Shown here piece by piece: positions 26,130-40,701 of a DNA stretch of 64,000 nucleotides; position 1 is the first letter of the stretch, and each line of letters starts with the position of its first letter. The stretch covers positions 10,001 through 74,000 of the forward strand of contig NW_026111823.1 of the NCBI RefSeq assembly GCF_024679095.1, read 5' to 3'. Made by a program: the position numbers and the translations under genes. Source of the DNA: Eriocheir sinensis (lineage: Eukaryota > Arthropoda > Malacostraca > Decapoda > Varunidae). A model generated the notes under the pieces. That model searched no databases. It saw only the letters and a list, made by a program, of their open reading frames with translations, and was not told where the DNA came from.

Positions 26130-26210
26130 TAGGGATGGGCAAGTACCGTTAATTTGAGTACCGGTAGTACCGTTAGTACCGGTACCGGTACCCAAAGGAG
26201 TTTTTTTTTT
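26130..26210. mobile_element. Possible second hAT-like end with GTACCGGTA motifs
   Basis: TTAGGGATGGGCAAGTACCG is followed by repeated GTACCGGTA/GTACCGTTA palindromes. The same hexamers fill the nested palindrome at 26,486-27,336, so the two may be parts of one broken element. No right end or duplication was seen. Confidence 0.35.
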
Positions 26211-26271
26211 TTCTTAATGACTTCTGATGAAATTCCCAAACAAATTTCCTGTAAAGAAAACTCTCTCTCTC

Positions 26272-26428
26272 TTCCTTCAACTTAATATCAACTAGAGTAG
26301 AAATGCAACGTTTAGGAGCCTTCTGATTAATGTAAAATCACTTAGGTTTAAGGACATACCACCTAGTCTGTACCATGGGGTCTGTGTGGTCTACTTTTCT
26401 ATGTAAATCTATGTAAATATCTCTCTCT
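26272..26428 (+). mobile_element. LINE 3'-UTR fragment with TATGTAAATC tail
   Basis: It matches 20,625-20,765 (CTTCAACTTAATATCAACTA; CCATGGGGTCTGTGTGGTCT; two TATGTAAAT units). TC repeats lie on both sides (26,262-26,273 and 26,420-26,433), consistent with insertion in a TC microsatellite. Confidence 0.8.
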
Positions 26429-26485
26429 CTCTGAATGAAGTGAATATTTATTTTTCGAAAAAAAATAGCATGTATAGTTACGGAT

Positions 26486-27336
26486 GTACTGATCATAGTC
26501 TAATAACAATAAAAATATATATTAGCAACCTAAAAAGAAAAGAATCGGACATGAAGAATTATCCAGTAACTCAATAAATAAATCAAATAATAAAATAATG
26601 GAAACGGGAGCTGTGATGGAAACGGAAAGCAGGACAAAATGGTGGGAAGTTGGGGAGACGGTCAGCGGGGCAATGACTCAGCGTCTACACACAGGGCCCA
26701 TACCGCGTGATACCACATGGAGGCGGGCGGGCGAGCGCCGAGCGTCACTAAGATCCAAACGGTACCGGTACTAGCGGTGCCGAGTGATCATTAAGCTTCC
26801 CGGAACCCAAGTGATCATGATGCTTCGCGGTACCAGTACCGATACCAGTTGTCGTTACCAGGTACCGGTACCGATACCTGTATCGATACTGGTACCGCGA
26901 AGCATCACGATCACTTCGCGGGAAGCTACCAGCTGCGATACTGAGATTCTGAGGCAGTCGCCTAGTGCGGTACCGATACCACTTATTGATACTGGTACTG
27001 CTCAGCCGCCCAGAAGGCGTACAGCAGTTTGCGGGTTAATGATCACTCGGCACTGCACATTGCCGCTAGTACCGGTACCGTTAGGATCTTAGTGACGCTC
27101 GGCGCTCGCCCGCCTCCATGTGGTATGGGCCCTGTGTGTAGACGCTGAGTCACTGCCCCGCTGACCGTCTCCCCAAGTTCCCACCATTTTGTCCTGCTTT
27201 CCGTTTCCATCACAGCTCCCGTTTCCATTATTTTATTTATTTATTGGAGTTACTGGATAATTTTTCATGTCCGATTCTTTTTCTCTTTTAGGTTGCTAAT
27301 AAATATTGTTATTGTTATTAGACTATGATCGAGTAC
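26486..27336. repeat. Nested palindrome rich in GGTACC
   Basis: The outer arms 26,486-26,777 and 27,063-27,336 are near-perfect reverse complements with short indels. Shared blocks include ATGGAAACGGGAGCTGTGAT and CAATGACTCAGCGTCTACAC. The 285-bp interior holds a second palindrome (about 26,812-26,912, GATGCTTCGCGGTACCAGTA against its complement). GGTACC and GATACC motifs abound. No coding frame is credible. It may be a MITE-like or hAT-derived fold-back. Confidence 0.8.
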
Positions 27337-27511
27337 CCATTACCCATATCACTGAAATATCCACTCACTAAGTGGTGATCTCTCTCTCTCTCTCGCCTGC
27401 TACACCTCCAATATTTAATCATCTTATATAATTCATCATGCAATTCTTTATAGCCAGAAACTCTCGCCAAGGGATTCAAACTTTTTCGTTAATGCTTTAT
27501 TGATAAATATG

Positions 27512-27547
<36 letters not shown>

Positions 27548-28130
27548 AAAGTTAACGAGTCATACGAATTTAACAGTGGCAAGTAGAAAGAAAACGAACT
27601 CTTGGGTTAAAAGTTAGTGAGTCCCACGAGTCTTTAGAAAACGCTAATATATATTATTATTGTTATTAGACTATGATCGAGTACCCACTACCCATATCAC
27701 CGAGATATCCACTTACTAAGTGGTGATCTCTCTCTCTTTCTCTGAATGAAGTGAATATTTATTTTTTCGATAAAAAAATAGCATGTATAGTTATTATGAA
27801 TGTACTCGATCATAGTCTAATAACAATAACAATATTTATTAGCAACCTAAAAAAAAAATCGGACATGAAGAATTATCAATAAATCCAATAAATAAATCCG
27901 AGCAACTGGTACCGGTACCGAGCAATCTGTCATCCACTTTTTATCCACACTCTCGTTCTCTGACCTCATTATTTTTTTTTCCGTGTATTTTACTACTATT
28001 CTTCTGTCTCTGTATCTGTCTGTCTGTCCGTATTTATTCTCTGACTTATTTTTATCTACAATTTTTTTTCCTTCTTCTGTCTGTCTGTCTATCTGTCGCA
28101 ATCAAGTGTAAGGAAAGTGAGATACTGAAA
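27337..28130. repeat. Partial copies of the palindrome ends, plus (TC)n
   Basis: 27,650-27,735 repeats the outer right end (GACTATGATCGAGTACCCA, then CTAAGTGGTGATCTCTC). 27,740-27,925 repeats the outer left end (TGAATGAAGTGAATATTTAT; TAGCATGTATAGTTA; CGGACATGAAGAATTATC) and finishes in GGTACCGGTACCGAGCAA. A TC array lies at 27,511-27,546 and a CTGT run at 28,013-28,098. Confidence 0.65.
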
Positions 28131-28603
<473 letters not shown>

Positions 28604-28654
28604 ATGTATTATTAAAGATTCGTTTGTTTATCAAAGTTATGTTTGGCTACCAAC

Positions 28655-28799
<145 letters not shown>

Positions 28800-28854
28800 G
28801 AAAGATTTTGCAAGGGTAAGTTTGCTTTTGTAAGGAGACGTTTTTTGTGTGTGT

Positions 28855-29724
28855 GTGAGAGGAAGAGAAGGAGGAGGGGGAGGAGGAGGAGGAGGAGGAG
28901 GAGGAAGAGGAGGAGGAGGAAGGAAGATGGGGAGGGAGGTGAAAGAAAAATGGAAATTAGTCACTTTTTCTTTCTTTTCCTTTCTATTTGGGAATATGGG
29001 GGAGGGGAGGAGAGGGGAGAGGGGAGAAGCGAAGGAGAAGGGAGGGGGAGGGGAGATCAATGTATGCTTCGTGGGGAGGGAGGGGAGGGGAAGAGAAGAG
29101 CTGGGGAGTGGGGAGAGAAAGATAAGGTAAAGGGTGATTTCATCTGTCTATATGCATGTGGGGTGGAGATGGGGAGGAAGTGATGGACGTTAAAAGTTTG
29201 TATTAAAGAAAAGAAAGATGATGGGGAGGAAAAATGATGATGGGAAAAGGGTCATACTTGGTCCATTATCGTGAGGGGAGAAGATGGGGAATGAAGATGG
29301 GGAGGTTGTGTATGCTTGGATATTTCGTGGGAACGGGAGAGAGGAAGGCAGGGGAGTCGGGGAGAGTGGGAGAAGGGTAGATGAAAAGGTCACGATTTCT
29401 GTGGGGAGGAGGAGGGGATGTGAGGGGAGTTGTCGAGGCAGAGGAAGGGGAAGACAAGCTGGGGAGAGAATTGAGGGAAGGAAGAAAAAAAGAGAGGAGT
29501 TTGAGATTTAGAGCGAGAAGAAGGAAGTTGGAGAAGAGGAAAAGGAGAAGCAGGGAAAAGGAAAGGAATTTGGGATATAATATGAACATGGGGTTTTGGA
29601 AGGGGAAGAGAAGAAGGGGAAATGGAAGAATATGTAAGAATTCTGAGGGGAGAAAGAGGGAAAAAAAGAGGGGATTTTAGGAAAGGAGGGAGAAGGGAGT
29701 TTGGGAGAGGGGAAAGGGAAACAT
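28855..29724. repeat. Purine-rich tract
   Basis: Plus strand is mostly G/A with GGA runs at 28,869-28,925. The frames on both strands are low complexity and unsupported. Confidence 0.75.
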
Positions 29725-30398
29725 AGAAACATGGAAACATGGAAAAGCAGACAACAGAAAGCCTATTTGCTCATTACGAGGTCGCCCGCTTTGGTGATTT
29801 AATCTGCTCGACAGCCACTTGGGGCTTGAGGAGCAGATGAAAGCACCTCGATATTGAGGAGCAGATGAAAGCACCTCAATATTGAGGAGCAGATGAAAGC
29901 ACTTCGTTATTCAGTCTACTCCCGACGCAGCGAAATGACGGTCGATTCTATATTTGAAGGAGTTGATGGTATTCGCATTTATACTTCTCAGGGAAGATTG
30001 TTCCAGTGGCGCGTGTGTTTGCCGTTTGAAAAGAAACTCCTTCCAATGTCTGTGTTACATCGACTCAACTGAATGGGTAAACCGTTATTTCTAGTTCTTG
30101 AGTTGGTTCGCAGTTCAAAGAATTTGGAGTAATCGACGTTATTGAACTTTTTCAGGTACTTGAAGACTTGAATCATATCCCCTCGTAGGCGTCTTTTCTC
30201 CAATGTCAAGAGATTAAGTCGCTTGAGTCGTTCCTCGTACGGTTGAGCCCTTGAGGTTGGAATCATCTTCGCGGCGCGTCGCTGAATCCTTTCCAGTAAA
30301 TCAATGTCCTTTCTGTAATTAGGAGACCAGAACTGTGCTGCATACTCGAGGTGCGGTCTTACCATGGAATTATACAAGGATAGCATCACGTCTGGGAG
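29725..30398 (-). mobile_element. CR1-like LINE 3' part, (TTTCCATG)n family
   Basis: On the minus strand the frame from about 30,390 to 29,990 encodes the thumb/C-terminal RT region: MVRPHLEYAAQFWSPNYRKD, IQRRAAKMIP, YEERLKRLNL, EKRRLRGDMIQVFKYLKKFN and CNTDIGRSFFS. Its 3' UTR includes three 28-bp tandem units (starting 29,828, 29,856 and 29,884; GAGGAGCAGATGAAAGCACC), where the copy at 49,690-49,850 has one. It ends in AAACATAGAAACATGG at 29,730. Both flanks are purine-rich (GGGAGAGGGGAAA; GGGAGGAAGGGAG). It is 5'-truncated. Confidence 0.88.
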
Positions 30399-31272
30399 GA
30401 AGGGAGTGAGGGATAAGAGGGGAAATGGGAAGATACTGTGCCATATGAGGAAGAAACAAAGGAAAGGGAAAGAAGCATGCAAGGGGAGAAGGGGGGAAGG
30501 AGGAATATTAGGAAAAAAATAATATTGAAGAGAAAGGAGAATGGGAAAGGAGAAGGTGGGAGGCAAAAATTAGGGCAGGAAGAAAAATAACGGAAAAGAT
30601 TAGATTTTGGAGAAAGGGGAAAAGGAAGGGAGAAAAGGGTGGATTAGGGAAAGAGAGAAGGGAAGGGAGAATAAGAGAATGTAAGAAAGTTTAAAGAAAG
30701 CGGAAGAGGAGGGAAGAAAAAAGGGAGTAACGGAGAGAAAGGAGGAGAAAGGGGAAGGAAGAGCAAAGAAAAGCTGAGCTCATTAATTTTGTGGGAGAGG
30801 AGTAGGAAGAGGAGAAGTGGGAGGGGGAGAAGAGAAGGGAAAGGGTGAGGGGAAGGGAAGTAATGGGAAAAAGAGGAGTGACTATTGCTAGGAATGGAAA
30901 GAGAGAAATTTGAATAAGGAAAGAAAAGCTGAGTTCATGAATTTTGTGTGGGGAGAAGGAAGAAGGAGGTTGAAGGGAGAGGGAAGGGAGGAGAGGGAAG
31001 GGAGGGGGGCGGGGTGATTGTTTGTAGGCCATTGTTAAGGGGAGGGTAGGGGGGGAGGAGGGTATGGGGGGGCGGGGTGATTGTGTTCGGCCTCTATTAA
31101 GGGTCAGAGGTGCGTAATAAGCGGGTTGCATCAATAGTGATAAATGGGTTTCTTTGTCTCTCTGTCCGCCTGTCATTGCTTTCCTTCATTCTCTCTCTCT
31201 CTCTCTTAGGCAATGGACCATGCATTAAGGAAAGAAAGCAAGAACGGATTTTGACCTATGGGAATGCGTATA

Positions 31273-31275
<3 letters not shown>
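30399..31275. repeat. Purine-rich tract
   Basis: GGGAGAAGGGA low complexity to about 31,070, then short TC-rich DNA. A repeated block GAAAAGCTGAG(C/T)TCAT occurs at about 30,768 and 30,925. No gene. Confidence 0.65.

Positions 31276-31340
<65 letters not shown>
31276..31340. repeat. (GT)n microsatellite
   Basis: About 65 bp of GT, lying directly upstream of the telomere-like tract. Confidence 0.95.
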
Positions 31341-31344
<4 letters not shown>

Positions 31345-31365
31345 CTTTCCATTTTTCTTTCCGTT

Positions 31366-31605
31366 AAGTTTAGGTTATATTATATTATATTAGGCTAAAG
31401 TCAGGTTAGATTAGGTTAGGCAAGGTTAGGGATTAGGTTAGGTTTATTTAGTTTACGGTTAGGGTCAGGTTAAACTAGGTTATGTTTGGTTAAGGTTAGG
31501 TAGAAAGGTCTGGTTAAGTCAAGGTTAGGTTAGACTATGTTAAGATATGTTAGAACAGACTAGGTTAGGTTAGGTTAGGTATTGCTAGGTTAGATTAGGC
31601 AAGTC
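31366..31605 (+). repeat. Degenerate (TTAGG)n telomere-like tract
   Basis: About 240 bp of imperfect AGGTT/TTAGG pentamers, with tandem runs such as TAGGTTAGGTTAGGTTAGGT near 31,560. TTAGG is the ancestral arthropod telomere repeat. Here it is interstitial and decayed. Confidence 0.75.
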
Positions 31606-32999
31606 TGTAAGGCCATAAACAGCCTTCTCCCATTCTCTTCCCCACCCCTGCGGTGGATGGTGGTAATCTGCAGGACTGGCTGTCACCGCCTTCCCTAATC
31701 CCCTCATCACCTTCTCTTTCCTCGCCTCTCAACGCCCTAAATGACTCTTGGATCGTGAGGGCACAGAAATTTCCTTGATGGGGCTGACCTCGTGCTCTCT
31801 CTCTCTCTGTGTGTTTTGTTTCTCAATGTATCTATGCCTATCTATTCTCCTCTCCATTAAACTATCTCCCCTTTTGCTTCTATCTCTCTTATCTCTCCTT
31901 TTCTAAACCTACATCTGTACTTTATCCTTTAATACTTTTTTTTCTTTACTAAACTCACTTTATTTTTATACCGTACCTTTTCTTTCTTTCTCTTTCCATA
32001 TCTATCAGCCTTTCTTTATCTCTTTACCTTTACCATTCTTTTTTCCATGATGTTCTTCCTACCTTCTCCCTTTGTGTTATATTCCTCTGACAGACAAAGG
32101 GTTCGTAGAACTAGTTGTAATGGCACTTGGGCACTTTGGATCAGTTTTGATTTTTCATAAGTACCTTTATGAGGTATATTTGTACCTAGGTCTTCGCTTT
32201 AATGTTCTTCCGTTCCTTACTATATGCAGACAGCGTTTAGTTATCATTTAGACACTAAAGATCAGTTTTGTGACTTTGCGCGGATTTTTTTAATGTAAGA
32301 AGTTTCTGAGGGTCCATTCGTATCTTCTTCCTCTTTATGTTCCTCTTGTCTAAGCATACAAAAAGCCTGACCCACCCAGCTGTTCATCCTTCCTTCGGGT
32401 TGGTCGATAACTGGTACCTGGGGGATCCAAGAAGGTAGACTGTGGTAACCCGGATGCTACACCTGCTCTTGTCCAACCCTATTAACCTTTATCTACTTTA
32501 ATAAGACCCCGCGTCTTAACCAAAACTCATACCGTGCCCCCCTACTCTTACCTCAACCTCACGCCTCCCTCTCCCTCCTCCCACACGACGCCTGTCTTAA
32601 CTTGTCGCTCTCAAAGTTAAGGTTAATGAGTGACATGATCCAGTTTTTGAGGAGCCTGGCGGTGCGAGGAGAGGAGCGATAATGAATGCTTTGCGGCGTA
32701 CCCGGAGGCTGCTGAGGGGCCTGAGCCGTCAGCGATGGTTCTTTAAAACCTTTTTCTTCCTTCCCTGTATGGTTTTGATATAGGCTTTTGACTTTTATAT
32801 GAGTTATGTTCGGTGTTTTTTTTTTTTAACATCAGCAATCGTAACAATGGTGGCAATGTCAAAAAAAGGGAAAGATGACAATTACAATATATTACTACTT
32901 TTTAATTTATAATTCCTCCTACTTTTCGTTTTCCTCCCCCTCCTTCTGCTTCTCCTCCTCCTACATTTCCTCCGCCTTTACATCCATTTATTTCTTCTT
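31606..32999. other. Intergenic DNA, no gene recognised
   Basis: TC-rich from 31,800 to 32,090 and ordinary composition to 32,760. A segment at 32,365-32,470 (GGTTGGTCGATAACTGGTAC, GGGGGATCCAAGAAGG) looks like dispersed-repeat sequence, but no second copy is in the window. No supported open frame. Confidence 0.4.
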
Positions 33000-33180
33000 C
33001 CTCCTCCTCCTCCTCCTCCTCCTCCTCCTCAACCTACAACTGCTGCTACTACTTCTACTACTACTACTACTACTACTAATACTAATACTACTGCTACCAC
33101 TACTACTATTGCTACTACTACTACTACTACTTCTACTACTACTGCTACTACTACAACAACAACAACAACAACAACATCCA
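33000..33180. repeat. (CCT)n, (ACT)n and (AAC)n trinucleotide repeats
   Basis: CCT at 32,999-33,030, imperfect ACT at 33,040-33,152 and AAC at 33,153-33,176. Confidence 0.93.
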
Positions 33181-33294
33181 CTGAACTCCATACCTGTCGA
33201 AACACCAGGTAGATAAACAGAAGGCTTACCTGTAAAAGAGAAAAGGAAAATTTTTAATGACTTTAGCAAAACGGACCAAACAAGAATATGATTG

Positions 33295-33296
<2 letters not shown>

Positions 33297-33367
<71 letters not shown>
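33297..33367. repeat. (AC)n microsatellite
   Basis: About 70 bp of uninterrupted AC. Confidence 0.96.
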
Positions 33368-33369
<2 letters not shown>

Positions 33370-33729
33370 AAGCTACGTAAATAGGTATAAATCAAGGACT
33401 AAATTCGCAACCACACAAGCATGTAGATGAATAAGTAACCTCTCTCTCTCCACAACTGCCGCGTCCCATTACTTTTGAGCGTAAGATAAAAAATAATATC
33501 CGTGATTATCTAAAAAGAAACAAGACGCGAGTGAAGTGATATTTTAAGGCGCTGTAAATGAATGAGCAGCGAGTGAAAATGGAGTAAAGAGACGTGAATA
33601 ATGGAGTGCAGGGAAAAAAGATGTATATTGCTGCTGGACCTGTTTCTGAAGAATTTTGAAGTTTCTGTATTAAAGAAGGGGAAAAATGTGAGCGTATATA
33701 GACATATATAGATAGATAGATAGACAGAT

Positions 33730-33730
<1 letters not shown>

Positions 33731-33815
<85 letters not shown>
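33731..33815. repeat. (TA)n microsatellite with GATA edges
   Basis: About 84 bp of TA flanked on both sides by GATA repeats (33,706-33,724 and 33,814-33,823). Confidence 0.95.
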
Positions 33816-33816
<1 letters not shown>

Positions 33817-33903
33817 TAGATAAAAAATAGAAAAGATAAAAAATAATAAGAAAGAAACGGAAAAAAATGAAAGGCTAATATAATAAAGCGTATCACATTC
33901 TTC

Positions 33904-34880
<977 letters not shown>

Positions 34881-35189
34881 AATGCGTATTTTGCCTTCCC
34901 TTGTCGGTTTCTTTCAGTCTTCATTCTTTCTTCTCATGAAGTCAACTTCGGCCATTACGGCGGCCAGGCGAAGAAAATTGGGTGTTTTTTGGAGTGGGTT
35001 TGAAGCAGCCAGTTTAATCCTCTTTCCTATTTTTTTTCTCCTCATTATTCTCTTCGTCTTCTCTCTTTCTACCATTTTCATTCCCGTAAATCATTATTCC
35101 TCTTCGTTAATTTTCTATATTTCTTGCCTCATCTCCTAGGAATTCCTGCAACATCATCATCATATTCACCCTTGTTCGTTTCCTTCTCT

Positions 35190-35880
35190 CTCTTCTTCCT
35201 TCCTCCATCCACTTTCATATCTTATACATCTTTTTTCCTCTCTTCCTCCTCTTGCTGCTTCTTCCTTCTTCTCTGTATTAACTACTTTCTCCATTTCTGT
35301 CTTCTATCTATTTATTTATTTCCTTTCTTCACCTCCGTTATATCTCTTACAGCCTCCTTCCTCCCTCGCTTCTCTTACATCTTATTTCCTCCTCTTCCTT
35401 CACAATATTATCTATAATTCTCCTCTTCCTCATCTTTATCATGATATATTTCTCTCCTCTGCTCCTTTTTCTTCTCCACCATCTTCATATCTTGTAAACC
35501 TTTCATCCTCTCTTTCTCCCTCGTTCTATTACATATCATCGATTACCTTCCTCCTTTTCGTCTTGTTGCTCTTGATATATTTAGTGTTGCTCTTTCTTCA
35601 TCACCTTCATATTTTAGGCATCCTTCTTTCTCTATTACTAAATTTTCTTCATCTTTCTTCTCCATATTATCTTTTACCTTCCTCTTGTCCTCTTCTTTCT
35701 CTTTACATATTTATCACTTCTGCTCTTTCTTCATCACCTTCATATTTCATCCATCCATCTTTCTCTATTACTCACTTTTCTTCACCTTTCTTCCCATATT
35801 GTCTATTATTACTCACTTTTCTTCCCATATTGTCTATTATTCTTTCCTTCCTCGTCTTCTTTTCCTCCGTACATTTGCTG
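35190..35880. repeat. Degenerate pyrimidine-rich tandem array, period about 130 bp
   Basis: A block like CACCTTCATATCTTATACATC recurs near 35,208, 35,330, 35,478, 35,603 and 35,737, each followed by a CTCTCTTTCTCC-rich stretch. Spacing is 122-148 bp. At 35,773-35,842 a 36-bp subunit with CTCACTTTTCTTCCCATATT is tandemly duplicated. Open frames here are compositional. Confidence 0.5.
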
Positions 35881-36139
35881 CCTTGGTCTTTCCCTCCTTT
35901 ATCATACCTCATATTTCCTTCACACTTTTTCGATGCATATTTTTTTGCCTTTCTACTTGTTTTTCCTTACTTTTACCTAGTTCATTCCTTCAATTCCTTT
36001 TCTTTAATCTTTCGTTACAACCTTCAGTACGTGTTCGTGCCATTTACTTCATATAATGAATCCTCTAACTCATGCCGCGCCTTCAACCATTTTCATACCG
36101 CACATTTCGTAATTTTAGTAAGCTCGAATTCTTTTCTCT

Positions 36140-36920
36140 TTCCGTTCTTTCAGTATCTAATGGATCCTTGCTAATATCACTTCTTAATCCACGCAACCTT
36201 AAAGTGTATTGTATTTATATTTTAGCTTTCAGTCACACTATTACGCTACTTTCATCTTATTCTTGCCCAATTAATCCGTCCGCTACCACGAGCTTCCTAA
36301 CTAAGTAAACTCAACGTGCATATCATCTTTAGTTCTTTCATTTCACTAACTATCTTTTTTCATTCTCTTCGTGTTCAAATGCCGCTTATATTAAAAATAA
36401 ACTAAGTATTTCCTTTCCTTTACAAATACTTTAATGCTACCTGCTTCCTAACCTAAGGAGACCTCCACAGTGTTTTTTTTTTTTTTTTTTACTTTTCTTT
36501 ACGTTATATTTTTCACTCTTCAACTCCCCCGCCTCGCAGTTTTTCTTTCCTTCTATTTTTCTAATAACTGTTCAAATACCGCTTACTTTCTAATAAGCAA
36601 GCAAATTAAACTCCCTTTTCCTTGTAAGTGTTCTAATGCGACCTATGTCCTAATCCACGTAGGCTAACACTACATTTTTTTTACTCATATTTCTTCTTCT
36701 ACTGATATTTTCCACTCCCTTCAAGCCCCGCCTAGCTGCATTTATTTATTTTCTTACAAGTGTTCCAATGACATCTACTTTGTAATACTGTAAGCAATTC
36801 GTACAGCGTTCTCTGAAAACTGCTTTCTCACCTACTTCTTAAACCAAATAAGCCACAAGTGCATATTTTTACTCCTCTTTTACTTAATATTTTCACTTTT
36901 CAGTGCCGCCTCGCTGTTCG
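36140..36920. repeat. Degenerate tandem array, about 200-bp higher-order period
   Basis: GTTCTAATGC(C/G)ACCTA..TCCTAATCCACG-like blocks occur near 36,330, 36,430, 36,572, 36,632, 36,763 and 36,832, with alternating spacing of about 60-70 and 130-140 bp. The TTTTCACTYTTCAACNCCNCCTCGC block recurs at about 36,510, 36,708 and 36,891. Confidence 0.45.
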
Positions 36921-37117
36921 CTATTCCTCCTGTCTCCTTTCGATCCCCAACACGCTGCCACAGTGATTACGAAAGTACGCCTTAGACTCCCTCCGCTTAC
37001 TCCTTCCCACCGCTCTCCTTCCCTCCCTCTCTCCTCCCTCACTCTTACCTCTTGCCCATGTGACCCTCTAACCCTGCCTCTTTCTTTTCTTTTTTCTTTC
37101 TTTCTTTTTCCTCCCTG

Positions 37118-37320
<203 letters not shown>

Positions 37321-37432
37321 TTCTGTGGAAATAAACTTATTATTATTATTATTATTATTACTCTCTCTCTCTCTGTCACGCATAAGAACGAATAACAAAC
37401 GAAATGGCGGATGCAAGGAGACAGACAATCAG

Positions 37433-38574
<1,142 letters not shown>

Positions 38575-38579
38575 TTCAT

Positions 38580-39239
38580 GTCCTCTTTGATTTTTACTAT
38601 AAACGGAATCATTCGATGATCGCTGTCGCTGAATTATGTACCAACATTGAAATCATTAACTAGGCTGTCTTTAGGTGTGAGAACAAGATCGAGGATGTTA
38701 TTTTCGCGAGTTGGTTTATGCACATCCCGATAGAGCGCACTTTCTAATATGTTACTTTATAGATCGTGACCTGAGTGTATATTTAACGTGTTCCCCAACT
38801 TTTACTTGGTGTTAAGCTCTCCCATAATTTCAGCTTCAAATTGATTGCATATGTTAGAAATTTGTTCGAACAGTTTTTTGTCTATTTGCATTGCTTGGTT
38901 TGGAGGTCTATAAACAATGCCAATAACGAATTTACTTGAACGGTTTTTAATTTCTACGAAAAACGGTGTTCATATTATTTATTCTTCTACTGACGCTTAT
39001 GGTTAATAACACGTGATTTAAACCAGCTCGAATATATAAGATGACGCCACCACCAACCCGTTTTTTCTGGTGCAAAGAAAAATTGAATAGCCAGGTAAGT
39101 TAAATTCCGCAATAAAATCTCTGTTATTTGTATTCAACCATGACTCCGCGACGGCGATAATGTGGACGTTTTCCGTTGCAGAAAGTTCTTCCAGGTCTAT
39201 GAATTTATTTCGAATGCTGCGGGCGTTTACGTAACACAC
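38580..39239 (-). pseudogene. LINE endonuclease domain, truncated
   Basis: The minus frame 39,239-39,018 reads NARSIRNKF, IIAVAESWLN and LPGYSIF, the start of an APE-type endonuclease (the glutamate of the ESW block is a usual metal ligand). It continues in other frames with VIGIVYRPPN (about 38,935), MGELN where MGDFN is usual, NNILDLVLTP (about 38,700) and SDHRMIPF at 38,600. Several frameshifts and stops and the altered aspartate make it non-functional. The RT half is missing. Confidence 0.75.
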
Positions 39240-39343
39240 GTTTATATGGTTATGGTGGGATTGGTTGGTGGTCCTTTGATTGTTTACGTGGCGTTCTCTG
39301 TCGGGGTTCGCTGTTTTTTTTTTTGTTTTTTTTTTCTGAAAAA

Positions 39344-39886
39344 TTACACCTGCTCATTAAGGAGTCTTCCAAGTCTAGCCGCCCCGACGGGATTTAGGTG
39401 CACACCATCGCGTTCGTACAAGTCATTTGCACCATAGAAGTTATTCCAAAAGTTCACAAACTCGACATTTTCTTGAGCACATAATGACTTCAGTCGGTTC
39501 TTAATGCTGAAGGTTTTACTGTAAAAGGCGTTAGTTTCTCTCATCCGCGGGAGGATACCAGATATCATTATGTTGTTTGTTTTTTCTTCTGAACGATTTG
39601 CCTTTACGTCGTTCGTTCCTACATGGATGACGAACAGTGAGTTTTGGTCTGAGCCGGTCATAGCATCGTCGCGCGCCGCAGTGATGCCATCTACACCTAT
39701 ACCAGGGAAACACATGCGCTTACGTTTCATAATTATGAAGCACGACCGCAAAATTTTGTTAACTGACCTCTGATCATGGAATCGCCAATTAACCGGATTT
39801 CGTGTTCCTTCAACTTTTACCTTTAAAATAGCAAATCGTTTGAAGGTCGTAAGTTCCAACCTTTTCTTATATATATCTGGCTCCAT
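39344..39886 (-). pseudogene. LINE ORF1 esterase (SGNH) domain
   Basis: A 180-codon minus frame with GTNDV and the terminal D-x-x-H signature in RDGVHLN, the later blocks of the SGNH/GDSL hydrolase fold. The first catalytic block (GDS) is present in the DNA near 39,780 but in another frame, so this copy is frameshifted there. In CR1 elements this domain lies in ORF1 and is thought to act in RNP or membrane association; that role is family knowledge, not visible here. ORF2 endonuclease sequence follows downstream. Confidence 0.75.
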
Positions 39887-40277
39887 TCCTTACAGGAATG
39901 AAACCGTCATCAGGTGCTACGGTACTCGAATTCGTCGTGACTTGGGCATAGATCGGCTCGGTCGGGTTAAACATAGAAGGGGCAGCGTCGCTAGTCTACG
40001 GCATAACTATGTTGGCCGCAACAAACTCCTTCAGGGATTCGTGTTGTTTTTCTAAATGTCATATTTCATTTTCAAATCGTCGTACTTACGGTCGCTAACA
40101 CAAAAGCGACAAGCAGAGGAGTTACTAAAATACTTAGGAGCGAACTCTCGCAACATACTGCAATCTCTCCAGGTTGACGGATTACATTTGAATTAGCAAT
40201 TTCTTAACTGACAATGAAAGCAAATAGAGCGCAGTTATTGTAGGAAAATCTTGTGGGTGTCACCATAATACAAGGAA

Positions 40278-40370
40278 GAGGGAGGAGGAGGAGGAGGAGG
40301 AGGAGGAGAGGAGGAGGAGGAGGAGAGACATGGAGGAGGAGGACGAGGAGGAGGATGAGGAGGAGGAGGA
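40278..40370. repeat. (AGG)n microsatellite
   Basis: Imperfect GGA array next to the LINE 5' end; the mirror in the right arm is the CTC/TCC array at 63,098-63,160. Confidence 0.93.
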
Positions 40371-40430
40371 GAATTTAAAATATCTTCTTAATCCCATCTC
40401 CTTTTTCCTTCCCTTCTTCCCCCTTCCTTC

Positions 40431-40701
<271 letters not shown>

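Larger units (their letters stand above)
38575..40262 (-). mobile_element. CR1-like LINE 5' portion: ORF1 (zinc finger, esterase) and endonuclease
   Basis: The element reads on the minus strand. It starts near 40,240 with a zinc-finger ORF1 N-terminus, continues into an SGNH-esterase-like region (39,886-39,344), then an apurinic-type endonuclease, and is cut off at about 38,575 before any RT. PHD-like fingers plus esterase in ORF1 are a known feature of CR1-clade LINEs. Frames are broken in several places. Its 5' flank is (GGA)n at 40,278. The first 0.75 kb is mirrored by 63,180-64,000, as part of the large inverted repeat. Confidence 0.85.
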
